Shown here piece by piece: positions 28,686 to 38,391 of a stretch of DNA of 50,319 nt. The DNA is from Didymella arachidicola (Eukaryota > Ascomycota > Dothideomycetes > Pleosporales > Didymellaceae). The notes under the pieces were generated by a model. The model saw only the letters and a list, made by a program, of their open reading frames with translations, made no database searches and had not been told where the DNA came from. The DNA lies in assembly GCA_016630955.3 (NCBI GenBank), contig WOCF03000019.1, positions 12,501 to 62,819 of the forward strand, read 5' to 3'. A program made the translations under genes and the position numbers. The stretch's first letter is position 1, and the number at the start of each line of letters is the position of its first letter.

Positions 28686-30269
28686 ATGACTGCCAACGAG
28701 ATATCAGACCCATCAGCAGGCTCAGCGTTCAACAATGAATCAACCATACCTTTCTGGCTTGACAGAAAGAAGGCCAAATCTGACCGTACTTTTCCAATCA
28801 CATCACCTCTCGGCCAAAGACGCCTATACCAGTGCTCGTCAGCAAGTGAAGAAGATGTCTTGAAGGCGATCGAGTCTGCACAGGCAGCTTTCGTCACGTG
28901 GTCAAAGACCAAACCGCGCACCAGAAGGGACATATTCTTTCGCGCCGCTGAAGTTTTTAAGAAAAGAAAAAGCGAGCTTCGGCACTACAGTTTCACGGAG
29001 ACTGGAATGGCACAAAACTTTTTCGAGTTCCAGTATGAGGCAGCTTATCAAGCCTGCATTGATATTGCTGGGCTCGTACAGATAGCCACCACAGGCGCTA
29101 TGCCTGTTGTCGACTCAGAGAACAGCAGCGGGATAGTGATCAAGGAACCATACGGAGTGATCCTAGTAATTGCTCCGTGGAATGCTCCCCACGTTCTCGG
29201 ATCGCGCGCGTGCCTGTAACCATTGGTCATGTGAGTAGATGAAGGCTAGCATCGAGCTGACGAGGTCAAGAACCCTTTTAACCATAACACAGGGGAAATA
29301 CTGTTATTCTTAAGGGGCCAGAATCAGCACCAGCAACCTACGTGAGTGGTACCTCTTTAAGAAGGGACACTGCTAACGATGTGCTAATTGGTAATTGCGT
29401 CTGTACTTCACGAAGCCGGTCTACCACCAGGGTGTCTTAATACACTTTATCATCGCCAAGAGGATGCTGCTAGTGTGACCAAAGCTCTCATCTCCCACCC
29501 CATCATTCGGAAGGTCAATTTTACCGGCTCTACCACTGTCGGCTCGGCTATCGCATCTCTCGCTGGTGAGCACTTAAAACCAGTTGTTTTGGAGCTTGGG
29601 GGCAAAGCTCCAGCCATCGTTTGTGAGGACGCCGACATCGAATCTGCAGCGTTTCAATGCTGTTTAGGTGCTTTTCTACATGCCGGACAGGTGTGTATGT
29701 CCACCGAACGAATAATTGTGAATGCTGCGATCGCCACAGAGTTTCGCAAGAGTTTGACTACGGCATTGGGGAAGGTTTTCGGGCAGGATAACATACCTTA
29801 ACTAGTCAACAGCATTGCTGTAGCAAAGGTGCGTAGCCTCTTAGACGACGCGGTATCCAATGGTGCCAGTCTGTGGCAGCCCGAGTCCAACACGAGCATC
29901 GAGCAAGAAAAGACCAGAATGCTACCTACACTGGTAGAGAATGTTACGCCTTAGATGAAAATATACAAGACGGAATCATCTGGGCCTACCGTGGCCTTGT
30001 ACATCGTTCAGTCTGATGAAGAGGCTATTGAACTGGCTAATGACACGGAGTACGGTCTTAACAGCGCAGTATTTACGCAAAATCTGCGCAGAGCCCTTCA
30101 TATCGCGAAGAAGATTCAGTGCGGATCTGTACACATCAATAATATGAGCATACACGATGAGACCAACCTGCCTCACGGAGGCGTCAAGAGTAGCGGCTTT
30201 GGTCGCTTCAACAGTCTACCCGGGTTGGAAGAGTGGGTCAAGACGAAGACGATCACCTGGAAGGATTGA
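28686..30269 (+). pseudogene. Aldehyde dehydrogenase (salicylaldehyde/vanillin dehydrogenase type), broken
   Basis: ATG at 28686 (MTANEISDPSAGSAF). The protein follows the NAD(P)-dependent ALDH plan: APWNAP for cofactor binding, KVNFTGSTTVG, the general-base segment LELGGKAP, the catalytic cysteine in GQVCMST, and NDTEYGLNSAVFTQ with HGGVKSSGFGRF near the end. One intron at about 29238-29301 (GTGAGT to ACAG) restores GNTVILKGPESAPATY. The defects are TAA at 29217-29219 (CL*PLV, normally Y), a second intron starting GTGAGT at about 29341 whose expected acceptor before VIASVLHEAG has no AG, TAA at about 29799-29801, and TAG at about 29952-29954 (VTP*MKIY). Substrates of this subfamily are aromatic aldehydes; that assignment is by sequence flavour only. 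Confidence 0.82.
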
Positions 30270-30463
30270 GGTCAAGCCAAGCTTTCATGTTTCAGAAAAA
30301 GCCGTCGATACCGTGCCGGACGGTTATGTGCCTCGGACGGCTACATGTCCGATTTGCCCCACCAAAACTACTACAAAGACGAGGCTGTAGAACCGCACTA
30401 AATAGCTATTGTTGCAATATATTCTAGTTTTATAATCTAGAAATAGTATTGCAATATTCTATA

Positions 30464-32295
30464 ACGTGTTTCACCACCGAGCGCCGCACCCCACCGAGCG
30501 CCGCACTCTCGCCACCAGGACGCTGGCGCAACGACAACACGTAATGTCTTAACCACAACAGCCCTCAACACTCTATACTAAAGCTGACGTACAGCTTGCT
30601 ATATCTAATATCTTAAGAAATTAAATTAAAAGTATCTAATGCGCAGAGAAAGTCTACAAAGTGCCTAAACGGACAATTTAACGCCGACGCGACAGAACAC
30701 GCTCTTGACGCGACTGCGAGCTGAATGCAAAGCGCCTTACAAAGCTGGAAGAGGAGGCAGTTGTACTACGTATACTTAAGGAGTCTAATTAAGGACTACC
30801 CTTGTCAAAGGCAGATGTACGAGATATGGCAGACAAACTGCTAAGAGAGCGTGGTGGTGACGCTGTTGGCAAGAACTAGGTTGACAGGTTTATCCAGCGT
30901 ACACCTGAGCTGCGAACGCGGTAGACCCGACCATACGATCGCCAGCGAGCTGCCTGCGAGTACTCGGCGGTTATCGAGCCCTAGTTCACGCTTGTTTAGT
31001 TAATAAAGGCAAAGTACAGTATTATAGACAAGGATACATATAACTTTAATAAGTCTAGCTTCCTAATAGGTAAGATTTTATTACAGCTAGTAGTAATAGG
31101 CTTAGAGAAGCCTAGGAAGCGGAAGAAACTCTAACCTAGCGATCGCAAGTAGGTTACCCTAGTACAAGGCGTTAGGTCGACAGGGAAGGTTATCCCACCG
31201 TTCTTTATCCTTACAGGTAAGGTCCTAATCTCTAACTAGTTTACTAAGGGCCCGCTACGTAACTAGGTTATTTAAGTTAGTACTACTAGCTAGACAAACA
31301 ACAATCTAGCGCTTGCCTAGCTCTACTACTTTAACACGCATGTAAAGCCTGTTAGGGTATACTAGCTGCTTATTATTAACAGCCACAAGAGCCACTGCTT
31401 AGTAGATTTCTAGGATCTCTGCAAGGGGAAGAAGATAATTACTCTCTGTATGCCCCTACACTCGTCGCATCTATTGCAGCCACTTAACGTCGCCTGCTTC
31501 TCGCCGCTAAAGCGCCTGTATAGCAACAAGGTTTTAGCCTTAGCACGCAGTCGCATCTACTATATTAATAAGGAAACCTTCCTACTAGCCTTTAAAGCAG
31601 CTTTTAGTAAGGCGTTTACTGTAGAGAATGTCTACGCAGGCTTTAGAGATGCTGGACTAGTCCTTCACAACCTCGAGGTAGTGCTATTAAAGCTTAATGT
31701 GCGCCTACGCACGCCAACGCCACCGAAACCCAGCGACGTCGCCTAGGAGTTAAAGACACCGCGCAACGCTCACGAAGTAGAGGAGCAGTTAACCCTGATT
31801 TGAAAGCGGATTTAAATCTATTAAGGGTATCTAGTAAGTTTGTTAGATAAGCAGGTTAAATAATTAGCAAAGGGCGCTTAGCAGATAGCTTATAATATAG
31901 TGTTAATGTAGGAGGAAATAGGCCGCCTTTAAGACGCTGTAGGAGCGTCTATAAAGCCTAAGACCTATAAGCAACGCTATATACGCGCAGAAGAGACCTA
32001 TACAGTTAGCGAAGTAGCTAACTTAGCAGCTAAAGAGGATGGTAGGGGTTGTAGTAAGGGCGAGACGCCTGCGAAGAGGGTGCGCGCAGGGCGACTCTGC
32101 AGTCGTTGCGGCGGAATTGGACACAATTCGCGCACCTGCAAGATAGGAATAGAGGGCTCAGATGATAGTAAAGTTTCTAAATAATATTATTCAATTCTGT
32201 TAGCTGCACTTTATTGTTGTTGTGCTGCGATATAGCGCTGCGTAGGCGCTACGTTATTAAAATTGCGGCACTCGGTTAGGTGTAGCAAAACACGT
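30464..32295 (+). mobile_element. Pogo-like transposon F, heavily mutated
   Basis: 1,832 bp, almost exactly the length of intact B. It is flanked by TA (30462-30463 and 32296-32297). The ends begin ACGTGTTT on both sides. The left one then carries two copies of CCACCGAGCGCCGCAC, while the right inverted copy is altered mostly by transitions (ACCTAACCGAGTGCCGCA). The interior is rich in TAG, CTA and TTA, as expected of RIP. Confidence 0.85.
30640..32183 (+). pseudogene. Element F transposase, RIP-mutated
   Basis: The plus-strand reading can be followed against B from the HTH region to the C-terminal CCHC knuckle (CSRCGGIGHNSRTC near 32098-32140) but contains well over ten in-frame stops. The only long open part is 31450-31746. 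All three catalytic aspartates have become asparagine: YNFNKSSF for YNFDETGF, LLIINSHKSH for LLIIDGHESH, and LQPLNVACF for LQPLDVGCF. Glu-to-Lys changes sit beside the first two. All are G-to-A changes. The copy cannot encode an active transposase. Confidence 0.85.
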
Positions 32296-32417
32296 TATAA
32301 GGTAAGAAGAGTGATATAGCCACTATCTTTTATAGTCTATAATAGAGCAAAGGTATAATATAGATAGGCTTATATACAAAGGTAAGCTAAGTATCTAAAG
32401 GACAGAAAATAAACTTT

Positions 32418-32539
32418 TGTGTGCGGGCAGAGGCCAGGCGTAGAAAAGAGGGACTAGGTTGTTTTCTATCTAATGAGGGGAAGAGGGAATATACACCCTA
32501 CAGATGATTATGTAACAGAGCACGTGATGCTGGCTAACA
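32418..32539 (-). repeat. 3' LTR of the copia element
   Basis: 122 bp, TG...CA, one base different from 37651-37772. Confidence 0.93.
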
Positions 32540-32635
32540 CACCCCCCCAGCTTGAGTGAATAGCAAGAAACGAAAGCTGTAAATGAGCGTCTTGCGTCTC
32601 CAAAGCTAGACGTCTTACTCTGTAGGACCCTCTGT

Positions 32636-35600
32636 TTACAGACCTGAATCTGATCTGTCTCGCAGTTTGGATGATAGATCGCTTAGTCCTAGCTGGCGTA
32701 CAAAGTTGGCGTGTCTCTGACGACTAAGGATCTTCGTAAGGCCATCAGCTGGCATCTCTGCAGTAGCCTTCCAATCTACCTGCAGTCTGCCCTCTGCTAC
32801 CTCCTGGCGTACCCATTGATGGTGTACGTCTACATGCTTCAGCTTCGTCTGAAGCTTGTCAGCTGTCTTTGTTGCGATTAAGACAGTTTGCTGGTTATCA
32901 CACCACAGTGCTGGTGTTAACTCTGGGTCAAACTGGATCGCTTTAAAGAAGCGCTGCCACCACTCCATCTCTGATCCGGCTGTTGATAGAGAGAGTAGCT
33001 CGGCCTCTGTAGTCGATTTCGTGACTGATCGTTGGACTGTCGCCTTCCAATCAACAGGCAGTCCATACAGCTTGAAGATATAGCCTTGAGAGCTGCGTCG
33101 CGTCTCTGGCTCGTCGGCAAAAGCAGCATCTGATGCACCATAGAAGAGAGGCTCATGCTCGTGCTCTTGCTGGGATAGCATTGTGATGCTCGTTATGCCT
33201 TGCTGCTTATCTGCGGACGCTCGAATAGCCAAGTGTTTCGTGCCTATCAGGTACCTCCATACATGGCAAGCTGCGTACATATGCTTCTGCCCGGGATTCT
33301 GCAGATGACGTGCAAGTACTGAGTGTGCTCTCGCGACGTCTGGTCGTGTCGAAGTCGAAATGTAAGCCAGTGAGCCGACTAGCCGCTGGTACCTTTGAGT
33401 TCGCGCAGCACTTGGTTCCTCTGTTGATGGCAAAAGGGCATTGTCCCTTAGGGGAACATCTGGACATCTTACGCTTGACTTCAGGTCAAACTTTGCTGCA
33501 ATCTTATTGATGAATGAGTCTTGAGTCAGGTAGATAGAGCGACTGAGCTCCTCGCGGATTACGCGGATACCAAGGAACCACTTCAGCTCGCCTAATTCAC
33601 GGATCTCGTACGTTGTAAGCAGCTGCTGCTTGAACGTCTGGTAATAGCCCCTGTTGAGCGGGTGAACAAGAACGACAATATCGTCCACGTAGAAAAATAC
33701 GATCAAGTGATCATTCGTGTATAAGCATGGCACTCCTGGCACTGGCTCTAGGCTAAGCTTCTTCAAGGTCGATGATAGCTCCTGGTACCAGAGCAATGGA
33801 GCTTCTTTGAGGCCATAGAGAGCGCGCTGTAGTTCAAGTAGCTCTCCAAGCTCGTCTGTAAATCCTTCTGGCGTACGGCAGTACATTTTGCGTGGCAATC
33901 TCGCGTTGAGAAAAGCATTCATGGCGTCAAACTGAAACATCTGTAGGTCGAATGCTGCTGCTAACGCGATGAGGGCTCGAAAGACTTTAATTGCTAGCGT
34001 TGCCGCGTAGGTGTCTCCCCAAGCCTCTTGCATGTCTCCTCGTACGCATATACGCGCTTTGAACTTGTATAGGTATCCATCTTCGTCAAATTTGTACGTG
34101 AATACCCACATCAAGGGTAGAACCTCAGCATCTGCTGTCGCTGCAGTTGCCTCTGTCTGATTGAAGCAGTCTTTTGCCCAGCAGCTATCAAGCTCAGCTC
34201 GTGCTGCCTGTGCAAACTCAGCGCCAAATGGATGATTGTTCAGATCCTTCCATCGCTTTGGTGGATCCGGCAATTGGTCGCGATGTAATCGTAGCTTTGG
34301 CATTTCTCCTGTGAGCTTTGATGGGGCTGTCGGGTTCATTGCTACTGCAAATGCTCTATAGTACGTAGCTAGAGCATGATCTGGTGGCTTCCTGGTTCTT
34401 TTACCCGTAATGATGTTGCTGCTCACGATTGATGGGTCTGCCATCTTTGGAGCGTTGTTCTGTCGACGATCTGGTACGTAGTCCTCGGTATTGCTCCATC
34501 CTTTTGCCCATGTTGATGGCTGCTTTCGTGGACGGTCTCGCTTGCTCGTCACAGCTGGCCGTAGTGGTCCGTCTCCGCTGCTTTTGGCTGTAGATCTATC
34601 ATCTTCGTGATGCGTCTGCGGCTCATCAAGCAGTTGATCTTGAATCTGTTCCCCAGTGTCTTGATCTTCAGCGCCTTGCTGATCTTCCACACTGATCTGT
34701 TCTGCCGGCTCGGAAGCTCGGTCTAGATCTCTGTCATTGCCTGTCCACTCCTGAGGTGGTACAGTACCGCGATCTGACGGTTCTGGTGTGGGCAGAAAGC
34801 TCTGATCCTTAGAAAGCTGCTGACGTTGTTGTAGCTCAGTTACTACTTCCTGATCTGCCTCTGCCTCCGCTGTATGCAGTATATTGAGGATCTCAATCTC
34901 TTCTTGCATAATATCTTCTTTCTCAGCCTTCTCATGGTCGTTGTAGAGGCTGCTTCTCTGGAATATCACATCTCTCACACGTATCACCTGGTTCTTTTTC
35001 GGCAGCCAGATGCGAAAGATGTTTGATGAGTCATACCCTACAAGGTATCCAACGAATGTACGAGACTCTAGCTTATCTGCCTTCTTCAGCTTTTTGTTAA
35101 GCGTGTACGCTTTGCACCCAATCTGGGAGAAGTGCGCGACTGAAGGCTGCTTGCCGTGAACGAGTTCGTACGGCGTCTTCCAATCAATAGATCTCGTAGG
35201 CGTTACATTCGTGATCTTTGTCGCCGTGATCGCTAGCTCATTTGATAGAGACTTCGGTAGACCTGCCTTAATGCGGAGCGATCTTGCTTTCGTAATGATG
35301 ATGTTTCCGGCTTGTTCTGCAGCTCCAAGCTGCTCAGGCGTGTCAGGAGCACGCAGCTCAATCTTGAGGCCTGCTTGCCTCGCGATTCTGTAGAGTTCGA
35401 GGCCATAGCCACGATCCCCATCGACTTTGAGCACAATGACTGTGTACCCGTATTGTCGCTCAATCTTGTGTAGCAGCGCCTTGAGAGCTGCTATCACTAC
35501 TGGTAGTGACTTGTTCGCAAGAGTCACTGCTTCGTGCCACTTTGAGTACTCGCATACTGCATGCAGCAGGTAGCGATCTCCATTGTAGCATGTTTCTCCA

Positions 35601-37426
35601 GTCGGTATGAGCTGTACAAGATCAACGACTATTCGATAGAAAGGCCTTGTCGCATGATCATCTGACGCGCGTCTGCTGACCTGAGCTGCCGATTTTGATT
35701 GTATACAGGTCTCACACTCGTGCATCCTTGGAGCTCTGGCGTCTTTGTCAAGAGTTATACCCTGTACATTCCTACTCAGATGGTCAATCACGTCCTTGCC
35801 AGCGTGTGCAAACATCTCATGAGCTTCGACATGGGATGTGTGAATTGGACGTCGATCTTCTCGCGATGGCTTGTACGCTCGCCGTACTGTCGCCGCGAAG
35901 CTGCTCAGAGCTAGGCGATCATTTTCTTCAGCGTCGACAATCCAATGCCCATTTGCGTATTTAAGCGAACAGATGACGTTTGATGGATGCTTCTGATACA
36001 TTGCATCTCTCCCTGAGTCGAACTGCACGTCTATCTCTCGGCATCGTGAGAGGCTTACAACGTTTGTAAGGAAGCCTTCTACAAGTGCGACGTTAGACAA
36101 TTGAATCTTGCCTATACCGTTCGGCCGGTTAACGCTGAACGTCACCTCTCCCCAGGCCTGTATCGCCAAGGTTGAGTCTCCTGCTAAGACCATCTCATGA
36201 GGTCTTGCCTTCCGTGTCTCTTGCCAGCCAAATCTCGTCGAGTTGCATACGTGAATATTCGAGCCTGGGTCGAGTATCCATCGATTACGTATCGCTGGCA
36301 AAGCCTTCTGCTGTACCTGTGCGACAGAGAAGCTGTTGTAGGTGACAAAGCTTGCGCTGCTCTTCCCACCATCAAGTGTGAGCGTCTCATCTGTGCCTTT
36401 TACTCTCTTGCCGTGCCGAGCTAGGAGCTTATTGATTCTCTTAACTTGCTCTGGATCCTTCAAGGCTGCTGCTACTCGGTCTTGCACAGCTTTAGCCGGT
36501 TGAAAGTCCTCGGGTCTCTTCGGATGATCTGGAAACAGGTACCAGCACTCTCTATACCAGTGCTTGCTCCCGCAGATACATTCTGGCTTGTATGGAGCTG
36601 ATCTCGATGATCTCTGCTCCTTCTGATGCTGTTCTGACTTGGCTGATACACCTAATGACGCAAACGTACCAAGTGATGCCGCAGTAGGTCCGATTCTTCG
36701 GTAATAGATTCTGAACTGAGCGATGTAGTCTGCCACCGGTTGAACTTCATTCGTCTTGCCTGCTGTCTCTTTCATGATTAAATCATGATGCGATGATCCT
36801 GCCCATTCTGGCGCGATCGTCCTGATAGCTGACAGGAAATCCTCCTGAGCTCGACAGCCCGTTGTTTCAGGAAGGTCTACTTCCCTGCACTGATTCGTAA
36901 TGTGAATCCAGTCGTCGAGCCACTGCTCGAGATCGCGACTCTGAGGGCCTTCCTGCAGAGATCGATACTTGACGATTAGCTCTCTGGTTCGTGTAGCAGT
37001 TGTCGGCGCGAACTGCTTCTTGAGAGCGATCAGTCGATCGTACACCTCATCTTTTCCGTTGATGAGGTAAAGGTGACGAGCAGCAATCGTACGGCTGATA
37101 TCCAAAAGAAGTTCGCCTTCCTTCTGCTTTTTCTTCGCGTACTCTGCTCTTTCATATCTCCAGTCGTGGAGGAGATCACTGTACACTGCCTGCTGGCCTG
37201 CGTCCAGCTGGGCAATCGCTGTCGCTCCAGCTCTGACATCGCTGGGCAGTGGTTTGATAGGTTCTTCGAGCTTCGGTAGCTCGCTCTGTGGTTTCGAGAT
37301 GTCATGGTACTTCCAAATAGCATCTACGACGGCTTTCTCTCGTCGTAGCTGGAACCATGACTCCCAATCGACTGGTTTATCCAGTATAACGGTCACTCGT
37401 GTGACTCCAGCGTCGTTGTACGACAT
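32636..37426 (-). CDS. Copia gag-pol polyprotein, 1,596 aa
   Basis: Uninterrupted from ATG 37426 to 32636. Domain order is copia-type: gag with a cysteine/histidine knuckle-like cluster (CICGSKHWYREC, about residue 288), aspartic protease (LDPGSNIHV, about 387), integrase with an HHCC-type zinc region (about 538-595) and rve core, then reverse transcriptase (FQFDAMNAFLNA about 1165; FFYVDDIVVL about 1245) and RNase H (TKSTTEAELL, about 1460). Integrase preceding reverse transcriptase places it in Ty1/copia, not Ty3/gypsy. The frame is a single one with no frameshift between gag and pol, as in many copia elements. With near-identical LTRs it is a candidate for recent or present mobility. Confidence 0.93.
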   Translation of the reverse strand: MSYNDAGVTRVTVILDKPVDWESWFQLRREKAVVDAIWKYHDISKPQSELPKLEEPIKPLPSDVRAGATAIAQLDAGQQAVYSDLLHDWRYERAEYAKKKQKEGELLLDISRTIAARHLYLINGKDEVYDRLIALKKQFAPTTATRTRELIVKYRSLQEGPQSRDLEQWLDDWIHITNQCREVDLPETTGCRAQEDFLSAIRTIAPEWAGSSHHDLIMKETAGKTNEVQPVADYIAQFRIYYRRIGPTAASLGTFASLGVSAKSEQHQKEQRSSRSAPYKPECICGSKHWYRECWYLFPDHPKRPEDFQPAKAVQDRVAAALKDPEQVKRINKLLARHGKRVKGTDETLTLDGGKSSASFVTYNSFSVAQVQQKALPAIRNRWILDPGSNIHVCNSTRFGWQETRKARPHEMVLAGDSTLAIQAWGEVTFSVNRPNGIGKIQLSNVALVEGFLTNVVSLSRCREIDVQFDSGRDAMYQKHPSNVICSLKYANGHWIVDAEENDRLALSSFAATVRRAYKPSREDRRPIHTSHVEAHEMFAHAGKDVIDHLSRNVQGITLDKDARAPRMHECETCIQSKSAAQVSRRASDDHATRPFYRIVVDLVQLIPTGETCYNGDRYLLHAVCEYSKWHEAVTLANKSLPVVIAALKALLHKIERQYGYTVIVLKVDGDRGYGLELYRIARQAGLKIELRAPDTPEQLGAAEQAGNIIITKARSLRIKAGLPKSLSNELAITATKITNVTPTRSIDWKTPYELVHGKQPSVAHFSQIGCKAYTLNKKLKKADKLESRTFVGYLVGYDSSNIFRIWLPKKNQVIRVRDVIFQRSSLYNDHEKAEKEDIMQEEIEILNILHTAEAEADQEVVTELQQRQQLSKDQSFLPTPEPSDRGTVPPQEWTGNDRDLDRASEPAEQISVEDQQGAEDQDTGEQIQDQLLDEPQTHHEDDRSTAKSSGDGPLRPAVTSKRDRPRKQPSTWAKGWSNTEDYVPDRRQNNAPKMADPSIVSSNIITGKRTRKPPDHALATYYRAFAVAMNPTAPSKLTGEMPKLRLHRDQLPDPPKRWKDLNNHPFGAEFAQAARAELDSCWAKDCFNQTEATAATADAEVLPLMWVFTYKFDEDGYLYKFKARICVRGDMQEAWGDTYAATLAIKVFRALIALAAAFDLQMFQFDAMNAFLNARLPRKMYCRTPEGFTDELGELLELQRALYGLKEAPLLWYQELSSTLKKLSLEPVPGVPCLYTNDHLIVFFYVDDIVVLVHPLNRGYYQTFKQQLLTTYEIRELGELKWFLGIRVIREELSRSIYLTQDSFINKIAAKFDLKSSVRCPDVPLRDNALLPSTEEPSAARTQRYQRLVGSLAYISTSTRPDVARAHSVLARHLQNPGQKHMYAACHVWRYLIGTKHLAIRASADKQQGITSITMLSQQEHEHEPLFYGASDAAFADEPETRRSSQGYIFKLYGLPVDWKATVQRSVTKSTTEAELLSLSTAGSEMEWWQRFFKAIQFDPELTPALWCDNQQTVLIATKTADKLQTKLKHVDVHHQWVRQEVAEGRLQVDWKATAEMPADGLTKILSRQRHANFVRQLGLSDLSSKLRDRSDSGL

Positions 37427-37636
37427 CGTGATCTTCGTGATTAATCACCAAACTGATCTCTGTACAGAGCAGCAGTTCTGGTCCGTTAGCGACACCACCT
37501 GATGGCTGTCGACTAGAAAGGTCTTTGACGCTGATCAGCTGTCAGTAGACAAAACGAGGTAGAAGTGAACGTAGTCGTTGTCAGTTACACGTCTAGAGCT
37601 GTTTTAGTGCTGAGTAGCGCAGTCTAAGAGGTGCAA

Positions 37637-37650
37637 ACCGGGCTCATAAC
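37637..37650 (-). other. Candidate primer-binding site of the copia element
   Basis: Directly internal to the 5' LTR. On the minus strand it reads GTTATGAGCCCGG. The plus strand GGGCTCATAAC equals the anticodon arm of eukaryotic initiator tRNA-Met, consistent with priming by a 5' tRNA half as established for Drosophila copia. Confidence 0.55.
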
Positions 37651-37772
37651 TGTGTGCGGGCAGAGGCCAGGCGTAGAAAAGAGGGACTAGGTTGTTTCCT
37701 ATCTAATGAGGGGAAGAGGGAATATACACCCTACAGATGATTATGTAACAGAGCACGTGATGCTGGCTAACA
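37651..37772 (-). repeat. 5' LTR of the copia element
   Basis: 122 bp, TG...CA. One T/C difference from the left LTR. Confidence 0.93.
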
Positions 37773-37823
37773 AGTTTTATGTTCATACCCACGAGTACAT
37801 GCTCAGCAGAGTCCTATACTTAC

Positions 37824-38068
37824 AAGGCGGCGGCTGATGGCTGGAAATCTTCCAAGTACAACGGATATGGGTCGCGAAAATTGTAAAGCTGCTCTCCTGA
37901 TATAGCGTTCCTATCTCCTACGATTTTTGAGAACAGGTCAAGGACATTCTCGAAAGTTGTTCGGTCTACGCCCGGAGGCAGGACCTCGTCTTTCTTGACG
38001 CGAGGCACAGAGGTAAAGGCATCATCGTGATGCTTCTGCAAGACGGGATCGGCATAGAACAAGGTCAT
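37824..38068 (-). pseudogene. Vanillyl-alcohol-oxidase-like flavoprotein, first exon only
   Basis: ATG at 38068 (MTLFYADPVLQKHHDDAF). 81 codons run to a strong splice donor GTAAGTAT at 37823, just after NFRDPYPLYLEDFQPSAAAL. The segment LPPGVDRTTFENVLDLFSKI and that ending match the N-terminus of vanillyl-alcohol/eugenol-oxidase-type FAD enzymes (VAO/PCMH fold), before the FAD-binding domain. Fifty bases into the intron the copia LTR begins. No further exon is found on the far side of the copia element, where element F and the ALDH pseudogene follow, so the rest of the gene is lost. These oxidases act on para-substituted phenols such as eugenol or vanillyl alcohol. The gene diverges from CCD2. 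Confidence 0.65.
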
Positions 38069-38391
38069 TTTCGATAATCCTGGGGTTCCTTCCTCACAAT
38101 TCCTATCGGAGGATTGATGCTTCTATAATGCTGATGAGTGTGCTGGTTGGTCCTAACTTGTTCTATCGTGCTGAGTGGGTGCCACCCATCCGCAAAGCCC
38201 CACCCATACGGTGGTTCTGTGTCAACCACGATGGCGCCGCTTCGAATGACACACAATTCCTTAAATGCTATGCGCCACCGTATTTGTATAAATAACTCTG
38301 TGAATGCCTGTAGCTTTCTGGCATCAAACAATCGGCATTGAACTTTGAGCAAAAACATTTTGCTACAACATTCTACAAAATATCTTTCGGG
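38069..38391. promoter_or_regulatory. Divergent promoter between VAO-like gene and CCD2
   Basis: 323 bp between the two ATGs. A TATA-like TATAAATA lies at 38287-38294, about 100 bp before the CCD2 start. CCACCCATCCGC and CCACCCATACGG (38176-38209 region) form a direct repeat and also place CCG and CGG triplets in opposed orientation, as in binding sites of Zn2Cys6 regulators. Function is inference. Confidence 0.4.

Larger units (their letters stand above)
32418..37772 (-). mobile_element. Ty1/copia LTR retrotransposon, apparently intact
   Basis: 5,355 bp with two 122-bp LTRs differing at one base, both TG...CA. The single gag-pol frame runs on the minus strand. The 3' LTR (left) is preceded by the polypurine tract AAGCTGGGGGGGTG. 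Beside the 5' LTR (right) is GTTATGAGCCC (minus strand), the complement of the initiator-tRNA anticodon arm, a plausible primer site. Flanking pentamers are ACTTT and AGTTT, a 4-of-5 match, so the target duplication is imperfect. The element sits in the first intron of the VAO-like gene. Confidence 0.93.
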
